The position numbers and the translations under genes were made by a program. Of a DNA stretch of 39,141 nucleotides, positions 34,830 through 39,141 are shown piece after piece. Numbering within the stretch: position 1 is the first letter of the stretch; each line of letters opens with the position of its first letter. This stretch comes from an uncultured Acidobacteriaceae bacterium. Its GTDB lineage: Bacteria; Acidobacteriota; Terriglobia; Terriglobales; Acidobacteriaceae. The stretch spans positions 1 to 39,141 of the forward strand of contig CAIWFH010000108.1 of assembly GCA_903911925.1 (NCBI GenBank). Reading direction: 5' to 3'. Below the pieces are notes generated by a model. That model ran no database searches and was not told the origin of the DNA. It was given only the letters and a program-made list of their open reading frames with translations.

Positions 34830-37189
34830 ACTGTATCTCCTTCGAGAGTTCCCGCAACCTCAGCACTTAGTGCCACGGCGGAATCGATCAGGCGCTGCCA
34901 ATCGACGGCGTCATGACCTCCTGTATTCTCCAGCGCTGATGCTTGAGCGGATAGCCAGCCTTGAAATGTTCTCTTCACGCTTTCAGCATGTGCGACGTAT
35001 AGTCTTCGAAGACGGCTCGCAGTCTGAGCACCGTAGCTGTCAAGAGCACTCTCTATGGCCGGATAAATGTTTTCAGCTACCGTTAGCTGTTGCTCCTTTG
35101 TTTTCCCTCCCAGCATCTGCCTTCCACCGTAGGCGACGGCGAGCCCAAGGCCGATCGCCAGCGCTGCCGGGCCTTGGAGCAGGTATGCGAATGTCATGGC
35201 CGCTCCGCTCCCCATCAGGCTGAATTCTTTGAAATGCTTCAGACTGGTCAAGTTCAACGTTCGCCTGAAACTCTCATCGACGGACGGGGGGGCTAGCGCA
35301 CTTTGGTCCGATTTGGGCTGTAGCACCTCGATCCCGAAAAGCTTCTGTGCCTCTTGGCGCAGCCATTCCGAGTCTGTTGTTATCGCCTTCTGCATGAAGT
35401 CCTCGGACCGGCGGCTTAAGGCGGCGAACTCACGCCGCATGCGGAATGGAAAATCCTGCTCCCACCATGTTTTCGGATCAGAGGATTTCATGACCTCAAA
35501 ACAAAGCATTTCGGAGAGTTCGTCCCTTCTGGACATCAAATGGGATCGGAAGTCCTCTGCAGACCTCAAACATCGCCGATCAAGTTCAAGCAAGAGGTGC
35601 TGCCATTCCTGGCCGGTGGACTCCAGTCGTCCGCGTGCTGCTGCGACTGTCGAAGCGCGTTCCGCCTGGTCAACCGCGCCCTGCCGGAGTCCACAGCTGC
35701 CCAATTGCTCTAATACCGAGAGGTGATCGGAAAGGAGGCTTGCAACCTGGCGCGAACGGCGCTCTTTCCAACAAGCTGGGCTGAGAAGTGTCTGAATACT
35801 GGCCCGCAATAACGCCAACGCGCTTTCGTCAGTTTCCGCACCGACTGCTCGGGATGGCAAAACCTGGATCTCCTCCGAGACCGCCCTGACTTTGTGCTGG
35901 ATGTCTCGCAAGACCGCGGAGCGCTCTCCCGGTGGAACGAGGTCGAGCATGGAAACTACAACCAGAATCGCGGGCACGTGGCGCGCTAGCACGTGATCCC
36001 TAAGAAAGGTCCGTTCCGTGATTCCAAACGGGACTTTCGCGCTGACAACGAGGACGACGGCGTCGCAACGGTATAGGAAATCCTCAACTGCAGCAGTGCG
36101 CTGCGCGCAAAGGTCACCCAATCCTGGCGTATCGATGACCTCGGCGTCGAGCGATTTTAGCCACTCATTATCCATTCGCACCCGAACTGTCGCCGATATT
36201 TCGGTGTTGCTGCCATCATCATCGAAAGCACCCAGGTTCGACCAAGACGCTTCCACAAGCGGACGCACTTCCCGTCCACCCTGCGGGCTCACGATCTCAA
36301 TACGTTCCTTTGCCTTCGCCGCATGCGACAGCGAGGTTAGGGCCTGTGTTGTGGGCAGCACTCCGGTCGGGAGCACGTTGCGCTCCAGGAGACGGTTGAT
36401 TAGGTGGCTCTTGCCCCGGCTGAACTCGCCCACAAATGCCAGCGTGCGCCCGTATTCCAACTGCCGTGCCTTCAGGGCTTCCAGTTCTTCTTGGATATCT
36501 CGGAATCCGAATTGAATGCTTAGCTCGATTGCGCGATCTAAGGAACACAGCACGGAGTCGTGGAGATTGTGGATCACGCCGTCGGCACCGCTCGAAACTT
36601 CGGGGCCATGGGATGGCGCTGGGGCCCGAAGCCAACTCCGTGTCGATGGCACGAGCGCCCAATAGTACTCGTAGAGTCCCAATGGTAGAAGGTTCGAATA
36701 AAAGGGCGAAAGGGAAGACAAACCAGGGGACTTGGTCGGAGCCGATTGGAGTGTGCTATCGAGGGCTTGGTAAAGTGACGTCGCGCTTCCTTGTGGGGCG
36801 TTCGGGCAAGGATGGACGCCCTTCGCCCGCATTCGCCTGAATCCCTCCATTTGCCGCAGGTCTAGAAGGTCCGCGCTGCCCGAAGGCCAGTGCCACTGCA
36901 CCGCCGCCCACGGTGCACCACAAACGTTTACACCGTTTGGGGTGCGGGTCGGCACCACCAGGAGCGCTGTTATAACCCACTCACCCTTGCTGATTGAAAG
37001 GACAGGCGGTAATGGCACGGATTCGATCGTGACCCTTTCGCGGAGACCAGCGATGCGGTGAATGCCACGCACAAGATCTTCAATCTCTGTGCGCTTACGG
37101 GCAGTCGCCAGCCGTCGGCTGGAGTCGGGTCCCAATTTTAGCGATTCGGCATTGGGCACGCTACGCGTCCCCGGTTCGGGTAGTGACAA
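34817..37189 (-). CDS. dynamin-like GTPase 4 with extra N-terminal domain
   Basis: A 790-residue protein. G1 VGEFSRGKSHLINRLL (254-261), G2 LPTTQALT (about 279-285), G3 IDTPGLGD (353-356) and G4 SMLD (413-416) are all intact. A hydrophobic stretch lies at about 660-690 (AMTFAYLLQGPAALAIGLGL). The first 230 residues are an extra domain that I do not recognise, with a predicted beta-sheet (ESVPLPPVLSISKGEWVITA, then WAAVQWHWPSGSADLLDL) and conserved-looking aromatics (YEYYWALVPSTRSWL). TTG 37,189 gives a 29-bp overlap with the upstream gene. GTG 37,159, one base after that gene's stop, is an equally good start. The extra domain is a possible sensor. Confidence 0.88.
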   Translation of the reverse strand: MSLPEPGTRSVPNAESLKLGPDSSRRLATARKRTEIEDLVRGIHRIAGLRERVTIESVPLPPVLSISKGEWVITALLVVPTRTPNGVNVCGAPWAAVQWHWPSGSADLLDLRQMEGFRRMRAKGVHPCPNAPQGSATSLYQALDSTLQSAPTKSPGLSSLSPFYSNLLPLGLYEYYWALVPSTRSWLRAPAPSHGPEVSSGADGVIHNLHDSVLCSLDRAIELSIQFGFRDIQEELEALKARQLEYGRTLAFVGEFSRGKSHLINRLLERNVLPTGVLPTTQALTSLSHAAKAKERIEIVSPQGGREVRPLVEASWSNLGAFDDDGSNTEISATVRVRMDNEWLKSLDAEVIDTPGLGDLCAQRTAAVEDFLYRCDAVVLVVSAKVPFGITERTFLRDHVLARHVPAILVVVSMLDLVPPGERSAVLRDIQHKVRAVSEEIQVLPSRAVGAETDESALALLRASIQTLLSPACWKERRSRQVASLLSDHLSVLEQLGSCGLRQGAVDQAERASTVAAARGRLESTGQEWQHLLLELDRRCLRSAEDFRSHLMSRRDELSEMLCFEVMKSSDPKTWWEQDFPFRMRREFAALSRRSEDFMQKAITTDSEWLRQEAQKLFGIEVLQPKSDQSALAPPSVDESFRRTLNLTSLKHFKEFSLMGSGAAMTFAYLLQGPAALAIGLGLAVAYGGRQMLGGKTKEQQLTVAENIYPAIESALDSYGAQTASRLRRLYVAHAESVKRTFQGWLSAQASALENTGGHDAVDWQRLIDSAVALSAEVAGTLEGDTVWIS

Positions 37190-37994
37190 TCAGGTTACCG
37201 TAGTCGCGCCAGGCATTCAGAAAGTCCTCCCCATCCACTACCACGGTCTCGTTGGATCCGGGATGAGAAAGGGCGATTTTGGTTGATCCATCCGGACCTG
37301 GTTGGACTTCGCGGACGAAGGCTGTGTGGGGTGCGTTGGCCTGTTCTACAGGCTCTCCCGTTCCGGAATCATGAATAGGCCGATAAACCTCGTTGGCGTC
37401 AAGTGCGACCAGGACGTGGTCGCCACGCCTCAAAGCATCAGTTATCTCATCGAGAGTGGCTTCATAATGCTGGTGCGAATGGCTCCCGACCTCGTTGCCA
37501 CCGGCCAAAGCCGCGGGAAGTGTGCCGGCATCGTCGTCGAACCAACCTTGTTCGCGCGCAAGGCTTACAGGGGTTTCTGCGGAAAGATGCTGACCTGTAA
37601 CAGACTCGAATACGCCGTCACCTTCGAAGTGCGCATTTGGGTTGTGGACGTGGACGTCATGTCCGTATTGTGCTCTCACAACGGGATCAGCATGGGAAGC
37701 ATGGCCAGACAGTTCGTGTGACGCTTGGTCGGCCGCGATCGCGTGAAAATCATTGCCGGGCACTGTAGCAATCGAATGCGATGCTTGGCTGATTGTGTCG
37801 TGGTCGAGTTCCCACGTGTGGTCGTGGGTATCCAAGCCATGCTGAACAACCAGATCATCGGTGGCACTGTGCTCGAACTCGTAATCAGGTAACACTGAAA
37901 ACTCGTCGTCGTTCGCATGTGCGTTGCCGAGGTGCGCATCTAGAAAGTCGGGATCATGATCTAGCATAAAAGGGGTCACTACGCCAAACGTCAA
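37161..37994 (-). CDS. first operon gene: cysteine-free C39-peptidase-like protein
   Basis: A 277-residue protein (TTG 37,994; ATG 37,967 would give 268). The first 110 residues are very rich in His and Asp, with no clear fold. The C-terminal half resembles C39-type papain-like domains found in actinobacterial loci: SLAREQGWFDDDAGTLPAAL, ALRRGDHVLVALDANEVYRP, then a NAPHTAFV (possible catalytic His) and VDGEDFLNAWRDYGNLIVTT. The protein contains no cysteine at all, so the usual nucleophile is gone. It is probably a pseudo-enzyme used for binding. It overlaps GTPase 4, which marks it as part of the operon. The family call is from memory of the motif spacing and is moderate. Confidence 0.6.
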   Translation of the reverse strand: MTFGVVTPFMLDHDPDFLDAHLGNAHANDDEFSVLPDYEFEHSATDDLVVQHGLDTHDHTWELDHDTISQASHSIATVPGNDFHAIAADQASHELSGHASHADPVVRAQYGHDVHVHNPNAHFEGDGVFESVTGQHLSAETPVSLAREQGWFDDDAGTLPAALAGGNEVGSHSHQHYEATLDEITDALRRGDHVLVALDANEVYRPIHDSGTGEPVEQANAPHTAFVREVQPGPDGSTKIALSHPGSNETVVVDGEDFLNAWRDYGNLIVTTRTGDA

Positions 37995-38004
37995 AAATCG
38001 CGCG

Positions 38005-38070
38005 CTAAGGAAATTGGATCACTCGTTTGAGGTTGTGTGGCAGCTTGCGGCCGAGCGATCGACGTTTCAT
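38005..38070 (-). CDS. possible 21-residue basic leader peptide
   Basis: The ORF from ATG 38,070 reads MKRRSLGRKLPHNLKRVIQF and one more residue, with eight Lys/Arg and no acidic residue. It ends ten bases before the TTG start of the dynamin operon's first gene. It is either a leader peptide, an antimicrobial-like peptide or chance. The ribosome site is weak (TTTTGGTG). Confidence 0.3.
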   Translation of the reverse strand: MKRRSLGRKLPHNLKRVIQFP

Positions 38071-38112
38071 CACCAAAAGTTAACTTGTAACCTTATACAT
38101 CCGCTCTCCTTC

Positions 38113-38139
38113 ACAGAGATGTGATTTGGAATACTCTGT
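38113..38139. promoter_or_regulatory. inverted repeat, possible operator of dynamin operon
   Basis: ACAGAG (38,113-38,118) and CTCTGT (38,134-38,139) are exact inverted repeats with 15 bp between them. An outer TTCACA/TGTGAA pair surrounds part of it. It lies about 120-180 bp upstream of the first operon gene, a usual place for a regulator to bind. There is no regulator gene next to it, so the protein is unknown. Confidence 0.28.
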
Positions 38140-38299
38140 ATTTATGTGTGAAAATGTCCTGTCTCAACGGACGGACTGCTACTGACCGCTGCAAAGCGTC
38201 AAAGGGTCCCAGGACCCGCCATTCTCTGGAATCCAAGGCAGAAAGGGGTGTGAAGTGTCGCTGATCTCTGTCGTGGGTTCTGGCGTCCCGGGCCACGGC

Positions 38300-38908
38300 T
38301 TATAGTTCGTGGCAACTCCATACTTTTGCGAGGTCGAGTGCAAAGCCTGCGACCGGACCCCAGCCTTGCGCGGTGTGCTGAACTGCAAGTGGCTCAGATC
38401 CCGGCACGTAGAGGAGGACTTGCTGCTGGTACGGGTCGAAGAGCCAGCCCAATTGAGAGCCGTTTACGATCCAGAGACCCATCTTTTTCTGAGTCTCCGC
38501 AAGCTGGTCCGTGGCCTGAAGCAGTTCATTCACGAAGGCGGGACAAAGGTAGGGAAAGCCCGTGAGCTGGATTTCGGTCAGTCCTTCCGGTTGCTCAGGC
38601 GGAACGTAGGCGGCATCCGGGGTCAGCATCGAACCGTCGGGCAAAAAGAACCCGACGTTCGAGCCGAAAGCGCGTCCTCGATGATGCGTCGTCCACCAGG
38701 TGCGAAGCTGGAAATTGATTTCAGAGTTGGCACTCCCCGGGAAAAAACCGGCTGGCGAGGTCAGCTCGATCGCTCCGTCCTTCGTACGCTCAATCTGAAC
38801 GTTGTCATTTTCGAGGCAGAACCGCCCAAATTCCGCATCCGATAGCGGCGGCTGATAACCAGACTGCGTGGAACAATGGTGGCTTTGAAAAGAGGGATTG
38901 TGCTCAAT
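38300..38908 (-). CDS. Uma2-family (DUF820) endonuclease-like protein, start unclear
   Basis: The frame encodes about 200 residues of the Uma2 PD-(D/E)XK family: VQIERTKDGAIELTSPAGF, NSEINFQLRTWWTTHHRGRA, GSNVGFFLPDGSMLTPDAAY and FVNELLQATDQLAETQKKMG, then GSQLGWLFDPYQQQV. The family's Asp, Glu and Lys positions can be placed. No ATG, GTG or TTG occurs before TTG 38,644, which would cut off a third of the fold. Either ATT 38,906-38,908 is the start, or TTG 38,905-38,907 (good AAGAAGGGGG upstream) is the true start and a one-base slip has occurred in the first 20 codons. It may therefore be a recent pseudogene. Confidence 0.72.
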   Translation of the reverse strand: MEHNPSFQSHHCSTQSGYQPPLSDAEFGRFCLENDNVQIERTKDGAIELTSPAGFFPGSANSEINFQLRTWWTTHHRGRAFGSNVGFFLPDGSMLTPDAAYVPPEQPEGLTEIQLTGFPYLCPAFVNELLQATDQLAETQKKMGLWIVNGSQLGWLFDPYQQQVLLYVPGSEPLAVQHTAQGWGPVAGFALDLAKVWSCHEL

Positions 38909-39141
38909 TGTCGACCCCCTTCTTCAGCGAGATTGATTGGAGCTACTCCAGTTTGCGGTTCATGGCCAGCTAACCGCGTTGTCTTTTATACCCGACGGTG
39001 ACCTCCCTTTGTTGGAGGGACCGCCGCCGGCTACTCAAGCGGCCTGACTTGGTCGATGACACAGCCGGGACAAGCGCCTGAGCTCCGCTGGGAATCTATT
39101 GTAACGCCCATTGATCGGCTGGAACTTCTTATGAACGCGGC
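38909..39141. other. non-coding right edge
   Basis: No gene is seen. CCTCC and GGAGG near 39,003-39,020 can pair with a 7-base loop but have no T-tract, so a terminator is not supported. The promoter of the Uma2-like gene may lie here. The window then ends. Confidence 0.4.

Larger units (their letters stand above)
37995..38299. other. upstream region of dynamin operon
   Basis: It must hold the operon's promoter, but no clear -35/-10 pair is visible. It contains the possible 21-codon basic ORF, a palindrome AAGTTAACTT (38,077-38,086) and the inverted repeat at 38,113-38,139. A strong AAGGAGA ribosome site on the minus strand precedes a 6-codon ORF (ATG at about 38,099, MYKVTS), which hints at a leader peptide or attenuation arrangement. 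Confidence 0.45.

Noticed and set aside
38206..38221. GGGTCC/GGACCC hairpin as terminator
   Set aside because: The loop would be only two bases and there is no T-tract on either side.
38998..39026. CCTCC...GGAGG hairpin near the right edge
   Set aside because: It is short, has no T-tract and is not placed at the end of any gene I can define.
1..39141. CRISPR array, tRNA or rRNA genes
   Set aside because: I saw no regularly spaced repeats and no sequence resembling tRNA or rRNA on either strand, though a faint tRNA could escape reading by eye.

Overview
The window is GC-rich, gene-dense bacterial DNA with no tRNA, rRNA or core housekeeping genes. It reads as an accessory or defence-type island. 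The host cannot be named from the sequence. The codon use, the IS1182-like and ParB-like mobile remnants and the protein families suit a soil bacterium such as an acidobacterium; this is a low-confidence inference.

Region 1 (1-12,360). A partial ParB-like gene and a zinc-ribbon protein sit at the left edge. Next comes a leftward operon that starts at 12,240 and runs to 1,152: TY-Chap-like protein, metallophosphoesterase, dual-specificity phosphatase, ADP-ribosylglycohydrolase, AddB-like nuclease, AddA-like helicase-nuclease, an unknown protein and a DnaQ-like exonuclease. Its promoter can be read directly: TTGACA, 17 bp, TATGAT on the minus strand. A 17-bp inverted repeat overlaps this promoter. 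The divergent gene at 12,362 encodes a BrxR/CapW-type winged-helix-WYL protein, the expected repressor.

Region 2 (13,319-19,696). A leftward, translationally coupled three-gene unit: DUF6361 protein, two-HxK phospholipase-D-like protein, and a large SNF2-like helicase.

Region 3 (19,697-25,815). Mixed ground: a long palindrome, a broken IS1182-type transposase, a chain of tiny leftward ORFs behind a DNA-binding protein, a sigma-factor/ImmA-IrrE pair, two small rightward genes and a truncated SRAP gene.

Region 4 (25,816-37,994). The most striking part is a compact leftward operon of eight genes, plus one possible tiny ORF. It encodes four different dynamin-like GTPases, a C-terminally anchored coiled-coil protein, a hydrophobic-hairpin protein, an uncharacterised protein and, first in the operon, a cysteine-free protein that looks like a degenerate C39-type peptidase. 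Nearly all junctions overlap by 4-30 bp. The set recalls Eleos (LeoABC) and mycobacterial iniBAC but is larger than either. It is the best candidate for an undescribed membrane-remodelling or antiphage system. An Uma2-like nuclease gene with no ordinary start codon lies upstream.
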